This document shows positions 1 to 9,777 of a stretch of DNA of 64,000 nucleotides, piece by piece (the first letter of the stretch is position 1; every line of letters begins with the position of its first letter). The position numbers were made by a program, and so were the translations under genes. This stretch comes from Teredinibacter franksiae (GTDB lineage Bacteria; Pseudomonadota; Gammaproteobacteria; Pseudomonadales; Cellvibrionaceae), in assembly GCF_014218805.1 (NCBI RefSeq), contig NZ_JACJUV010000003.1, positions 80,463-144,462 of the forward strand, given 5' to 3'. The notes under the pieces were generated by a model that ran no database searches, was not told the DNA's origin, and worked only from the letters and a program-made list of their open reading frames with translations.

Positions 1-1305
1 CAGTTAGAACAATTAACCCGTGACCACTGCCAAGTAATTGATAAAAACACCACCTACTTAAGTCGCGCTTTGGGCGCCGACATTACCGTAGATGTGGACA
101 TGCATATGGACGAAGTAGAGCCCGGCGATCTGTACGTGCTCACCTCCGACGGTATTCACGATGCTATCCCAGCAAAAATATTTAATCAGCTGGTAATCGA
201 CAATCAAGAAAACCCCGAAGCCCTCACCAGCAAGGCCTCGGCACTTTCCGCTGAACACAACACCAAAGACAACATCAGTATTCAAGCCGTTCGTGTGCTG
301 TCCATTGGTACACCCTCGCAATCGGATGCGGTCACAATTCTATCGAAACTACCCTTCCCACCTTTGCTCGAACCCGGTAATAAACTGGATAGCATGACCG
401 TCGAAAAAATCTTGCACGAATCTGAACGCAGCCAAGTGTATTTAGTGAAAAATGAACAGGGTACACCGCTGGTGATGAAAACCCCCTCGGTTAATTACGA
501 AGATGACCCAGCATATATCGAGCGTTTTGTTATGGAATCTTGGATTGGCTCACGTATTCAAAACGCCCAAGTCGCCAGGGTGGTTACACCGCCACACGCG
601 CGCAAAACACTCTATTACCTTACCGAACATATCGCCGGCCCCACACTCCAGCAGCTAATAAAGGAACGTGCGCCCTTTGACATTCCCGATGCCATCGAAT
701 TAACAGAGCAAATCATTAAGGGTATTCGCGCTTTTCACCGCAAAGACACACTCCATCAAGACATAAAACCCGCCAATATTGTGATCGGCTCTCAGGGGGC
801 CACCATTATCGATTTTGGCTCCTGCTGGGTAGCCGGTATACAGGAAGCTGGCGCGCCGTTTCAGCGAGACGAGGTGCTCGGCACACTGGACTACTCTGCG
901 CCGGAATACCGTTATGGCGGTAATGTTGGCCATAAATCCGACCAATTTTCACTAGCGGTACTACTGTATGAAATGTTCACCCAAAAGCACCCCTATGGGG
1001 AGGCCTACAGTAAGGCAAACAGCCTGAAGAGCTTCCAAAAGCTCACTTACATTCCCGCACAAAAACATAACGCGCTGGTGCCCCCATGGCTGGACAAAGC
1101 GATGGCAAAGGCCCTGAGCATTCAGCCCGGCAACCGCTACGCCGCCCTCTCCGAGTGGCAGCTCGACCTGCAACGACCAAACCCCAATTGGACAGGAGCA
1201 GCGGGCACACCTTTTCTGGAAAAAGACCCAATGCTATTTTGGAAGATACTGGCCGGTTTTGGCTGGATGATTGCGTTGGCACTGTTTATTAGCAAAACCC
1301 TGTAG
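1..1305 (+). CDS. Bifunctional PP2C-type phosphatase / Ser-Thr protein kinase (5' partial)
   Basis: The reading frame is open from base 1, so the N-terminus lies outside the window. The first ~90 codons are the end of a PP2C phosphatase domain (LTSDGIHDAI, matching the acidic metal-binding SDG motif). A protein kinase domain follows: ATP-anchoring lysine in VMKTPS, catalytic loop HQDIKPANIV (HQD instead of the usual HRD), DFGS magnesium loop and the APE motif in DYSAPEYRYG. The C-terminus has one membrane span ending in ISKTL, so the kinase is probably tethered to the inner membrane. This fusion is known from other gammaproteobacteria, where it often sits beside nitrate-assimilation genes (Pseudomonas aeruginosa has one next to nasA/nirBD); whether that holds here cannot be seen. 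The domain calls are firm, the substrate is unknown. Confidence 0.9.
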   Translation, partial: QLEQLTRDHCQVIDKNTTYLSRALGADITVDVDMHMDEVEPGDLYVLTSDGIHDAIPAKIFNQLVIDNQENPEALTSKASALSAEHNTKDNISIQAVRVLSIGTPSQSDAVTILSKLPFPPLLEPGNKLDSMTVEKILHESERSQVYLVKNEQGTPLVMKTPSVNYEDDPAYIERFVMESWIGSRIQNAQVARVVTPPHARKTLYYLTEHIAGPTLQQLIKERAPFDIPDAIELTEQIIKGIRAFHRKDTLHQDIKPANIVIGSQGATIIDFGSCWVAGIQEAGAPFQRDEVLGTLDYSAPEYRYGGNVGHKSDQFSLAVLLYEMFTQKHPYGEAYSKANSLKSFQKLTYIPAQKHNALVPPWLDKAMAKALSIQPGNRYAALSEWQLDLQRPNPNWTGAAGTPFLEKDPMLFWKILAGFGWMIALALFISKTL

Positions 1306-1367
1306 GCAATAATCAATAGGCAAAAATTACTTTGCTATACTTTTTGAGCACTCAAAAGGTAACGGCA

Positions 1368-2482
1368 ATGCTGAATTTTATCCGTTCCTGGTTTCAGGGA
1401 AATGGCCCCACACCGCTAGAGATTGAAACGCTCGAACAAAAAGTCAAAAAGCTTGAGCAAGAGCTGCAGCTCTTGCTCAAGCCGAACAAAGCAGGCTTCG
1501 TGACCTATGGATCTCCAATGCCGCGACCATGGAGCATATTCGCGAAAGTATGGCCCAAACGACATCCACTGCCTTAGAACAGAAAAGTCAATTGACTGAA
1601 TCGTCTGTAAATTACCAACAAATAAAAACTATACTCACGGCAATCAGTGAATCTCTACATGTGATGGACAACAAAACAGCGAAAGTTACCGAGGGTGTAC
1701 AGGAGCTTACAGAAGTTGGTACCCAAATTGAGAGCTTTGTGACACAAATACGAGGCATATCCGACCAAACTAATCTCCTCGCATTGAATGCCGCGATTGA
1801 AGCCGCTAGAGCAGGAGAACAAGGCCGCGGATTTGCCGTAGTGGCCGATGAGGTGCGTGCACTCGCGCAAAAGTCGGCACAGGCATCTTCAGAAATATCG
1901 GACCTTATCCACACCATTACCGATAAAACAGAAGACGTTGCCCAACGCATTTCGGAAACCAGTACAACCGTTCAGCAAACATCTCAATCGACGAAAGATA
2001 TATCCATAATCGTCGACGACTTTACCCATCACGCACAAAACATGTCACTAACCATTGCGCTTTCCGCCTAACGATCCTTTGTTCAAACCGTGAAATTAGA
2101 TCACGTTGTTTGGAAATCCGAAGTATATCGCCGGTTTTGGGGGAAATCAGAAAAGTCGCTAGATACCTTTTCTGATCATACCGAGTGTCGGTTGGGCAAA
2201 TGGTACTATCAAGGAGATGGTAAAAAATCGTTCAGCCATTTGCATTCATTTAAAGCAATAGAGGCACCTCACCGAGACGTACACACAAAGGGCATTGAAG
2301 CATTACAGTTCGCTGAGCAAAATAAAACAGATGACGCATTTAACTCACTGAGTGACATGGAAACCGCCAGCGATAAAGTTCTTACATTATTAACCGCAAT
2401 TGAAAGCGATATTGTTAACACTTACACTTCAGGAACAACAACTTCAATACACCAACATAGCACAGAGGCCGAAATTTTTTAG
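1368..2482 (+). pseudogene. Soluble methyl-accepting chemotaxis protein with CZB domain, interrupted by a frameshift and a nonsense codon
   Basis: The ATG at 1368 follows an AAGGT ribosome site and opens a coiled coil ([17 protein letters not shown]). The frame is lost near 1480-1500 and continues in another frame as [17 protein letters not shown], the usual continuation in this family. The MCP signalling hairpin is intact ([20 protein letters not shown], then [16 protein letters not shown]). An in-frame TAA at 2069-2071 splits it from RSFVQTVKLDHVVWK and a C-terminal CZB zinc-binding domain (HVVWK, DHTECRLGKWYY, PHRDVH). There is no transmembrane segment, so the ancestor was a cytoplasmic zinc-binding receptor. 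Two independent lesions make a true pseudogene likely, although base-calling errors are possible. Confidence 0.8.
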
Positions 2483-2495
2483 TGTGTGTAGCTTG

Positions 2496-3602
2496 TCAGA
2501 GACGCCCGTTAAGGTCGCTAATACAGTGCTTTGGAGGTAAAGGGTTGGTGCAAAAACGTTCCACACCTTTCGCCTCAACCGCTTGCCACAACGACTGAAT
2601 AAGCTGCTCTTTGGAACCCGGTGCTTCCCACCCACTGTTGTTTATCCACTGCGCAATAGCGTCCGCCACATTCGGATAAACCACACGGGGACCCGAAAAA
2701 TGCTTCAGCCAGTCCGCCGTCACTTTGGACTCTAGGGTATCCATGGTCATGGCAAGCTTCAGCTCCTCCATGGCCCTAGCATTGGATAACTGCTCCAACT
2801 GCCCTCGTAAAGGCTTCACCAATATCTTCTTACCTAGGTGAATAGCTTCACTGGACAACTCAAAACCGGCGTTACTGATAACACCTTCACAGGTCGCAAG
2901 ATCATACTTAAAGCCGTCACGTGATAGTGGCCGCAATTCAATATGGCCTCGCGTTTCCGGCTTTTCAAAATCACCATAATAGTAAAATTTGTAGTCCGTG
3001 AAAGGTTTAAGCAATGCCAATACAGCCTCAATTGACTCAAACCCGAGGTATACCAAAATTTTTCCCGCTACCACGGTGTCTTCAGTAACATCCATATCAA
3101 CAATAGGCGGCAGTATTTGTTGATCAAAATGATGCCAGTGCAAACCCAAACTAGCCGCTGCAGGCGCGAACATTTCCATAATTTTTCGCCCCAAATAGTC
3201 ATCGCCTCGACGCGGAACTTTATGGTCAAATGCATATTGATGACCTACACCAATACAAGCTATACCTTTACGACGAGCCGCCCATGCAGTAATAGGTTCA
3301 AAGTCTGTCAGCACAATATCGTAGGGCTTTAGATCTAGCTGGTTAATATCCAGCCACAGCTGTCGAAGGCTGGTCTTTTTTAGCGTTTTCCAAACATTTA
3401 TTTTCCCGGCTTGGTGGGCAAACGTTAATCCACGTTTACATTGCCAACTACCAAATTCTTCCATATCAAAATAGTTTGCCCTGTCTCTACCAGAGAACAA
3501 GTAATCAACTTCAATACCATATTCACATAGGTATTTATTTAAAGCACGCGCACGACTCAAGTGACCGTTGCCCGTCCCCTGAACACCGTAGAGTATTTTC
3601 AT
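2496..3602 (-). CDS. MurG-like glycosyltransferase (MJ1255/VC2487 type)
   Basis: Encodes about 368 residues. It begins MKILYGVQGTGNGHLSRA, the glycine-rich N-terminal loop typical of GT-B fold transferases of the MJ1255/VC2487 family, and carries a second-half donor-site motif (GVISNAGFELSSEAIHLGK followed by KPLRGQLEQLSNA) like that of MurG and UDP-glucuronosyltransferases. The start at 3602 is preceded by AGGAG; an upstream in-frame ATG at 3626 lacks a ribosome site. It lies 29 bp after the PAP2 phosphatase gene on the same strand and probably forms an operon with it, suggesting a role in transfer of sugar to a lipid or envelope glycan. The acceptor cannot be read from sequence. Confidence 0.82.
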   Translation of the reverse strand: MKILYGVQGTGNGHLSRARALNKYLCEYGIEVDYLFSGRDRANYFDMEEFGSWQCKRGLTFAHQAGKINVWKTLKKTSLRQLWLDINQLDLKPYDIVLTDFEPITAWAARRKGIACIGVGHQYAFDHKVPRRGDDYLGRKIMEMFAPAAASLGLHWHHFDQQILPPIVDMDVTEDTVVAGKILVYLGFESIEAVLALLKPFTDYKFYYYGDFEKPETRGHIELRPLSRDGFKYDLATCEGVISNAGFELSSEAIHLGKKILVKPLRGQLEQLSNARAMEELKLAMTMDTLESKVTADWLKHFSGPRVVYPNVADAIAQWINNSGWEAPGSKEQLIQSLWQAVEAKGVERFCTNPLPPKHCISDLNGRL

Positions 3603-3631
3603 TGAGTTCTCCTGTGCGCACCTCAATTAAT

Positions 3632-4144
3632 TTAAAGAAGGCTCATTGCCAAAACACAAATAGAGTGCCCGAGCAATGCACCCGCCATTACATCCGTTGG
3701 AAAATGCACACCGAGCATAACGCGTGCAGCGCCTACACTCGCGGCCCAAGGGTATAGAACCCAGATTAACCATGGAAATTCAGCGCTCAAAGCACAAGCC
3801 ACTAAAAAAGCAGCCGAAGTATGTCCTGATGGAAAACTGAACTGGTCAGAAGGCGTCACCTCACTTGTAAATCCAGGTATAGCTACCGCAGGGCGATTCC
3901 GACGAAAAGACGATTTAAAGATTAAATACAGCACACGCTCTACAAGAAATGTAACGCCCATTAACTTCGCCATATGCCATTGACCTAACAATATAAAGAC
4001 AACACCCAGAACCCCGTACACAGGCCCGTCCGCCGTCCTAGAAACATACCGACTTAATACAACCGCCAATTCGCGATGCCTACGACGTAAACACCAGTCG
4101 AATGTAGCTAAGTCAATTTGATGTATATTCTGTAAAACACGCAT
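3632..4144 (-). CDS. PAP2-family membrane phosphatase
   Basis: A 170-residue multi-span membrane protein with the three PAP2 signatures: K77 to RP84-85 (KSSFRRNRP), PSGH at 105-108, and R141...H147xxxD151 (ARVMLGVHFPTD). These residues form the active site of lipid phosphatases such as PgpB or undecaprenyl-diphosphate phosphatases. ATG 4144 was chosen because GGAGGG sits just upstream; the longer reading from 4195 has no ribosome site. It stands immediately before the glycosyltransferase gene, which fits a shared function in lipid-carrier or phospholipid-linked glycan metabolism (inference). The substrate is not determinable. Confidence 0.85.
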   Translation of the reverse strand: MRVLQNIHQIDLATFDWCLRRRHRELAVVLSRYVSRTADGPVYGVLGVVFILLGQWHMAKLMGVTFLVERVLYLIFKSSFRRNRPAVAIPGFTSEVTPSDQFSFPSGHTSAAFLVACALSAEFPWLIWVLYPWAASVGAARVMLGVHFPTDVMAGALLGHSICVLAMSLL

Positions 4145-4613
4145 GCTCAGCCCTCCAATGAAGGCCAAACTACCACCGAACTGTGACAGAAACATGAGGG
4201 TATTATGACGATTTGGTTACACCAGCAACAATCCAACACCTAATAAACGATATCTGTATCAATACCACCCCATATCGCAAGGGCATCAACATACACCCTC
4301 TACCGCCTGTGCTCGAACGCGCCATAACTTCCATTTGGGCTCCTCTATTAATTGATTTTAGCCTCTGCGCGATCAGGCAGGCCTTAGTGTAAGGTCAACT
4401 GCGCAGAAGTAGGCTGGTTGCCCTTCCAAGCAGATAATTCGTTCTCACTACAACCGTCAAAAACGATCGACATCGACACCCTAGAGCCTTCCCTCAAAAT
4501 ACTGGCACCTATCCTATTCTTACGTTATCGTGCACTCCGGCATATCTGCCTGATCCATACTAAAATCTATACACCAGTAATCTGTAAGCCAGCATCTCCG
4601 CGAGGAACTCTAG
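4145..4613. other. Intergenic region with copy A of a dispersed repeat
   Basis: No convincing gene. It separates the divergent PAP2 and DUF1538 genes and so should hold both promoters. Bases 4345-4394 form copy A of a ~50-bp sequence found again at 25396-25445 (about 40 of 50 positions equal). Inside copy A is the small hairpin CCTTA-GTG-TAAGG. The rest shows no recognised motif. Confidence 0.6.
4345..4394 (+). repeat. Dispersed intergenic repeat, copy A
   Basis: Begins CTATTAATTGATTTTA and continues CCTCTGCGCG, followed by the hairpin CCTTA-GTG-TAAGG. The counterpart at 25396 begins CTATTAATTAATTTTA and shares the CCTCTGCGCG core in the same orientation. It is outside coding sequence in both places. 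Confidence 0.55.
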
Positions 4614-6494
4614 TTGAAAAACCCAGACCTGCATATTGAGTTAAGCCTCTCAGAAAAACTCAGCATTCTTTGGCCCTACATCGCAGATAACTTCTTAAGC
4701 CAAGTAAAGAGTATTTGGTTTATCGTTTTTTACCTGGCAATTTTTCAAATTCTGGTTCTTGGCCTACCTCTTGTTTACACCACAATGATTTCTGTGGGTA
4801 TTTTTATCGTTGTGCTCGGGCTAATGTTCTTTATGGAAGGCCTACGACTGGGTTTGATGCCTCTGGGTGAAACCATTGGTGCAATTCTACCCCGTAATAC
4901 ACCCCTTTGGGGCGTGCTGTTGTTTTCATTTGTAATGGGCGTAGGCGCCACCTTTGCAGAACCAGCCATTGCGGTACTACGCTCGGCAGGAGCCGGCGTT
5001 CGTGCCGAACAAACACCCTTGCTATTCAGCTTGCTAAACGATTTCACCGGTGAGCTGGTAAGTGTTGTGGGGATTGGTGTTGGCTTGGCGGTACTTTTAG
5101 GCGTGCTGCGTTTTTACCGCAACTGGTCCCTTAAAATTCTGGTACTACCGATAGTGGCATTACTGATAGTGCTTACGCTATTCGCCAACACCATTCCGCA
5201 ATTGCAGGCGGTATTAGGCCTTGCCTGGGACTGTGGAGCCGTAACCACCGGGCCAGTAACCGTTCCCCTTGTGCTAGCGCTGGGCATAGGTGTTTGCCGT
5301 ATTCTAGGTGATGGTGATACCAGTAATGCCGGGTTTGGCATTGTCACTTTGGCCTCACTATTTCCGATTATTGCGGTGCTATTACTCAGCTTTTATCACT
5401 ATTTTAATAACGATTATATAGGTGCAGAAAACTATACAGGCGAATACAAAATTGAAACGCTGGCAACCACCATTAAAAGTGACCAGCCCAATATGCGCTT
5501 GAACACCAACACGTTATTTAGTGAGGAAGAATATCGCCGTTATGCCGATTCTGACAACTTCAATATTAAATATGAAGTTGAATATCGAGGTGGCACCAAG
5601 CAATTGGTCGATGGCGAAATTGTTATTTCGAATGCACAAATTGTGCTAACAAAAACCCCATCCCCCATTCCGGCCCTAATGAGCAAAGACACCTGGAACC
5701 CAGCCGTTGAGATAGCTAAAGACCTTCAATCATCTTTAATGGCTTCTATACGAGCGATTGTGCCACTGTGTATATTCCTGGTGGCATCCCTGTGGCTTAT
5801 ATTGCGGCTCAACAAAGAAAAACTCAAAGTAGCAATGGAAATTAAAATCGGTATTGCCTTTGCTCTCATCGGCATGACTTTATTCATGCTTGGCTTGAGT
5901 TTAGGATTAACACCTCTGGGTTCACAGCTGGGCGGCAATATTCCCACAGCATTCGCAAGCCTAACACCATGGGGCGCTGAAGGTGGTGGATTTGTACCGC
6001 CTAAATTTGATACTGAAGCAACAGGAAAAGTTATCGCTATTATTTTTGGTTTTTTCCTCGGTTATGGCGCCACCTTGGCAGAGCCTGCATTGAACGCACT
6101 AGGTAACACCGTCGAGAAAGTGACCGTAGGCGCCTTTAAAAAACGCCTACTTATGCACTCCGTTGCCTTCGGTGTTGGAATGGGTATTGCTACGGGCGTA
6201 ACCAAAATCGCCTTCAATTTACCGCTGATAAACCTCTTAATTCCGCCCTACCTTTTATTGTTACTTCTTACTTGGTGGTCTTCTGAAGAGTTTGTCAATT
6301 TCGGCTGGGATTCAGCGGGTGTAACTACCGGCCCCATTACCGTACCCCTAGTTTTGGCGATGGGCTTGGGGGTAGGTGCTGCGGTACCCGGTGTATCCGA
6401 TGGTTTTGGCATTTTAGCTCTCGCATCGGTCGGCCCCATTATTACCGTGCTCAGCGTTGGGCTTATTGTTGCACGAATAAATAGAGATCAATGA
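4614..6494 (+). CDS. DUF1538 integral membrane protein (two-repeat)
   Basis: A 626-residue membrane protein made of two homologous halves. Each half carries a motif of the type GxGATxAEPAxxxL (GVGATFAEPAIAVL in the first, GYGATLAEPALNAL in the second) and a later WD(C/S)xxVTTGPxTVPLVLA segment. These are hallmarks of the DUF1538 family, which looks like an inverted- or tandem-repeat transporter but has no established substrate that I know of. A ~120-residue polar insert (coordinates ~5410-5690) lies between the halves, probably one extramembrane domain. The start is TTG 4614 with GAGGAAC upstream. Its stop overlaps the ATG of the next gene (ATGA), so it is translationally coupled to a PII-like protein, suggesting regulated transport. 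Confidence 0.85.
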   Translation: MKNPDLHIELSLSEKLSILWPYIADNFLSQVKSIWFIVFYLAIFQILVLGLPLVYTTMISVGIFIVVLGLMFFMEGLRLGLMPLGETIGAILPRNTPLWGVLLFSFVMGVGATFAEPAIAVLRSAGAGVRAEQTPLLFSLLNDFTGELVSVVGIGVGLAVLLGVLRFYRNWSLKILVLPIVALLIVLTLFANTIPQLQAVLGLAWDCGAVTTGPVTVPLVLALGIGVCRILGDGDTSNAGFGIVTLASLFPIIAVLLLSFYHYFNNDYIGAENYTGEYKIETLATTIKSDQPNMRLNTNTLFSEEEYRRYADSDNFNIKYEVEYRGGTKQLVDGEIVISNAQIVLTKTPSPIPALMSKDTWNPAVEIAKDLQSSLMASIRAIVPLCIFLVASLWLILRLNKEKLKVAMEIKIGIAFALIGMTLFMLGLSLGLTPLGSQLGGNIPTAFASLTPWGAEGGGFVPPKFDTEATGKVIAIIFGFFLGYGATLAEPALNALGNTVEKVTVGAFKKRLLMHSVAFGVGMGIATGVTKIAFNLPLINLLIPPYLLLLLLTWWSSEEFVNFGWDSAGVTTGPITVPLVLAMGLGVGAAVPGVSDGFGILALASVGPIITVLSVGLIVARINRDQ

Positions 6495-7708
6495 TGGCAG
6501 CGTTTATTGAGAAAACCGGCTTTTCCGTGGTGAGCTTGATCATTCCTCAAGCTCGCTTACACAATTGTTTAAAGCAGGTTTTAAGCCAGTGGCCCTATAA
6601 AGTAATTCAATTTGACTGCCGTGGCACCATGATTAGAGAACACTGGTTCCAGGCTTTTTTACCTACAATGAACCCAGAGTGTGAATACTTACAGCTTCTT
6701 GTCTGTGATAAAGACCTTAGTGCGTTTGTACAATTTTGCATAGAGGTCAATGACCTACATCTACCGGGTTCCGGTGCAATATTCAGCACACAGTGCTCCT
6801 ATTTCTCTACCAATTCCGAATTCAATTTATTGATAGATAGAAGCCAAACACAAGAAAGGAGCCTACAAGACACATCGGCGATTAGTTTAAAAAATAATCT
6901 TTACGCACTCTACGCACTGGTTCAATCCGGACGAACAGACAACGCGATCAAAGCCGCAATGCAAGCGGGTTCACACGGCCCCATTGTCTATTTCGTTGAA
7001 GGTCGTGGTACGCGGGACAGAGTTAGTTGGCTGAAAATCACCAAAAAGCCTTACGAAGAAGTGGTTATGGTATTAGTGGAGGACATCGACAGAGAGCGGG
7101 TAAAGGAAGCTCTGGTATCTGCAGGGCGAATTAATACCCTTGGCGGCGGAATTGTATTCGAAATATCCATTGAACACGGATTGGTAAATTTACCAACCTC
7201 CATAAGCAATAAAAGTCGCTTGGCCTCCAACCAACAAATAACCGCGGCCGTTGATCAACTAATGGGCAGTACAGACTGGCGAGATACCCGCTCTATAGCT
7301 ACGCTACTGGACAAAAATCAAAGATCTAAAGAACAGGCAGATACACAAAAAAGCAGCTCGCTGTGCGCCTTAATACCACGTAAACATGCTGACGAATTTT
7401 TAGATTACATTCTAAGTATTGGCATTCCGGGCGCTAATGTGATTTATACCAAATTATTTTCCGGAGACGACGATCAGAACGCACAACATCTCAACTTTCA
7501 CCACGAACTGGTACAAATTCGCATGGTACTGCCTACCGAGCAGTGTGCGCACTTCCGCTCTCAGCTGCAGCAATTTGTTACCCTTCAGGGCTACCGCAAT
7601 GTGACAATTTATGCGCTCACAGTGAAAGGCGTTGCGCGCTACCAGCTAAAACCACGAGAAAAAAGCAAGGGGGCCGTATACCGCGGGTCCTCATCCATAG
7701 CGGACTAG
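6491..7708 (+). CDS. Protein with three tandem PII-like domains
   Basis: A soluble 405-residue protein. I read three copies of a PII/ferredoxin-like fold: residues ~12-115, ~138-235 and ~290-395. Copy two is the clearest (HGPIVYFVEGRGTRDRVS, then ITKKPYEEVVMVLVED, then GRINTLGGGIVFEISIEHGL), following the beta-alpha-beta, T-loop, beta-alpha-beta order of GlnB. Copies one and three are degenerate but begin with the same LIPxxxxxxxL pattern. GlnB proteins are normally single ~112-residue chains that trimerise; a three-in-one chain could be a pseudo-trimer. The uridylylation tyrosine context of GlnB is not evident. It overlaps the DUF1538 stop by ATGA and very likely regulates that membrane protein, as AmtB is regulated by GlnK (inference). 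Confidence 0.72.
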   Translation: MMAAFIEKTGFSVVSLIIPQARLHNCLKQVLSQWPYKVIQFDCRGTMIREHWFQAFLPTMNPECEYLQLLVCDKDLSAFVQFCIEVNDLHLPGSGAIFSTQCSYFSTNSEFNLLIDRSQTQERSLQDTSAISLKNNLYALYALVQSGRTDNAIKAAMQAGSHGPIVYFVEGRGTRDRVSWLKITKKPYEEVVMVLVEDIDRERVKEALVSAGRINTLGGGIVFEISIEHGLVNLPTSISNKSRLASNQQITAAVDQLMGSTDWRDTRSIATLLDKNQRSKEQADTQKSSSLCALIPRKHADEFLDYILSIGIPGANVIYTKLFSGDDDQNAQHLNFHHELVQIRMVLPTEQCAHFRSQLQQFVTLQGYRNVTIYALTVKGVARYQLKPREKSKGAVYRGSSSIAD

Positions 7709-7759
7709 CGGCCGCAAGATAAAGCCAGGGCGGTTTTTGCGCCGGCTTTTGAATCTCTA

Positions 7760-7773
7760 GCCCTCGCTAGGGC
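7760..7773. terminator. Possible weak terminator between convergent genes
   Basis: GCCCT-CGCT-AGGGC forms a 5-bp perfect stem between the convergent PII-like and S9 peptidase genes. There is no proper T tract on either side, so this is only suggestive. Confidence 0.25.
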
Positions 7774-7806
7774 ACCTTTACTACCTCCTCAGAAAAACCA
7801 CTGTAT

Positions 7807-9765
7807 CTACGACCCAATATTGGCTTCAACAAACCCCACCAACGCCTTTAGTGCCTGAATACGTGTAGCGCTATCCTGCAGATAGTGATCATCATTTTTA
7901 AGCTTAATCAATTTCACATTACCGCCAGACTTTTTCATCGCTTTATACATCAGTTTAGACTGGCTGTATTCCACTACTGTATCGTCCGCACCGTGAATAA
8001 GAAGAACAGGAATTTTTACTTTATCGGCCGAATAATAGGGGGAAACTTCCTTCAAAATATCTTTACTGTAATCGCCATCTAAAATACTGCGATTCCAATA
8101 ATCCAGCACCCAGCTTTTTTTCCCATAACGGCTTTTATCGGCTTTAAGCATTTTGGGTAAATGGCTCACCCCGGCAATGGATACAGCACACTGATATAAA
8201 TCCGGCGTAAAGGCTGCACCAGCAAGGGCTGCGTAACCGCCATAACTTGCCCCTACAATACAAACCCGCGCGGGGTCGGCATAGCCTTTTTTTACGAAAA
8301 AATTCACGCCATCGGTTAGGTCGTCCTGCATGGCTTTACCCCACTGCCCCCAACCCGCTTTATAGTGCTCCTGGCCAAAACCGGTAGAGCCACGAAATTG
8401 CGGTTGAACCACCAGATACCCACGAGACGCCAATGCCTGCGCCCTATAATCAAAACCAATAACATCCTGTGCTGCTGGACCGCCATGGGGCATAATAATT
8501 GTTGGCAGGTTTTTTAACTTCCCCATTTTTGCTTTTGGTAATGTCAGTATCGTGGGAATCGCGCGTCCATCTCGCGCCTTATACGTTACCTTTCCTATCG
8601 GGTTGATATCCTCCGATGCTATGTCTAGGCGTGAGCTAACCATAGATTTAAGGGACTGCCCCTCTGTAAACAGAAAATAATCGCCTGCGTACAAAGAGCC
8701 CTCTACACGCACAACAATGTGCTTCCAATCGTTTGTCCAGTTGCTGAGATAGACGGAGTGCCCTTCAAACTTGCCCAGAATACCCTGAACTCGCTTGTGT
8801 AAGGCTCTGTCAAAGAAGTGGTAATCTGGTATTAAGCCCGAATAGGCTACACCAACCACCACTCCATGATGGTCTTTTATCACGCCACGGGTGTTTTTAG
8901 CGGCATCAAACCCTTCCAGTGGTGTAACGCTTCCATCTTTTAACGAAAGCTGCAAAAAACTTTCATCATCGTCATTTCGGCTATACACCAGTGCCGTAAA
9001 GTCACTATTTAAACCAATAAAACTGTGGGTGGGTATTTCGGCCTCATAACTGTACAGCGTTCGCCATTTACGCCCCTCTTTCAGTTCGACGCTGTGCACA
9101 TTATTTCGATCATTACGGTTTTCGCGGGCGAGAATATTACCTTCACTATCCAGAAAGTAATCTCGGGTATGGTCAGTTCCCCTAGTTGCCACTCGCGGCT
9201 TACCTTTGCCATCGATATTGATCTCTAGCAATGAATAATTGGGTGCGTAATCGAGATCAGATTCGGCTACGTACGCTGGCATATACAGCTTTTTACCGTT
9301 AACCGACTTGCCCGCCACACGCCCCAACCCCGACTGACCCTCTGCCACTCGGCGCTTTCCCGATATATTTTCTCCCAACCTAATGAGCTGAAAAACCTCT
9401 TTATTTTTAATGTCAAAGCTAAATGCCGTACTCACATCAAAATCGTGCTTATAATCCCTCCATTTCACATGCTTAGAGCCAACAAGTATTAAAAAATCGT
9501 TATTTGAAAAATACTGCCAGCGAGGATCAATCTCGCTCACATCCACGGCTGCAATCATTTTTTTTTCTTTCAACGAGTAAACCACAATAAAATCTCTATC
9601 GTCTGACTCTGTGCGCCGATAGGAAATAAGCTCACCATTGGGCGAAATACTAACGTCGCTTACTTGCTCTAGCTTACCGTAGGCCTCCAGATCAACTTCA
9701 CCAATAGCCAGTGACGGTATAAAAGATAACAATCCCAAAATTAAAATCGAATAATAATATTTCAC
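7807..9765 (-). CDS. Secreted S9-family (prolyl oligopeptidase-type) serine peptidase
   Basis: 652 residues with an N-terminal signal peptide (hydrophobic SILILGLLSFIPSLAIG). A beta-propeller-like region (~25-390) precedes a C-terminal alpha/beta-hydrolase domain. The catalytic triad is visible: S507 in GASYGGYAAL, D595 in HGADDTVV and H627 in NDDHYL, with the HGGP oxyanion motif near 427. This matches acylaminoacyl-peptidase/DPP-like enzymes of clan SC that clip short peptides in the periplasm. The start is a GTG at 9765; the ribosome site is weak (GGGA about 9 bases upstream). A 30-bp ATTTTT hexamer repeat lies just upstream. It appears monocistronic. Confidence 0.9.
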   Translation of the reverse strand: MKYYYSILILGLLSFIPSLAIGEVDLEAYGKLEQVSDVSISPNGELISYRRTESDDRDFIVVYSLKEKKMIAAVDVSEIDPRWQYFSNNDFLILVGSKHVKWRDYKHDFDVSTAFSFDIKNKEVFQLIRLGENISGKRRVAEGQSGLGRVAGKSVNGKKLYMPAYVAESDLDYAPNYSLLEINIDGKGKPRVATRGTDHTRDYFLDSEGNILARENRNDRNNVHSVELKEGRKWRTLYSYEAEIPTHSFIGLNSDFTALVYSRNDDDESFLQLSLKDGSVTPLEGFDAAKNTRGVIKDHHGVVVGVAYSGLIPDYHFFDRALHKRVQGILGKFEGHSVYLSNWTNDWKHIVVRVEGSLYAGDYFLFTEGQSLKSMVSSRLDIASEDINPIGKVTYKARDGRAIPTILTLPKAKMGKLKNLPTIIMPHGGPAAQDVIGFDYRAQALASRGYLVVQPQFRGSTGFGQEHYKAGWGQWGKAMQDDLTDGVNFFVKKGYADPARVCIVGASYGGYAALAGAAFTPDLYQCAVSIAGVSHLPKMLKADKSRYGKKSWVLDYWNRSILDGDYSKDILKEVSPYYSADKVKIPVLLIHGADDTVVEYSQSKLMYKAMKKSGGNVKLIKLKNDDHYLQDSATRIQALKALVGFVEANIGS

Positions 9766-9777
9766 TCCAAATTTCCC

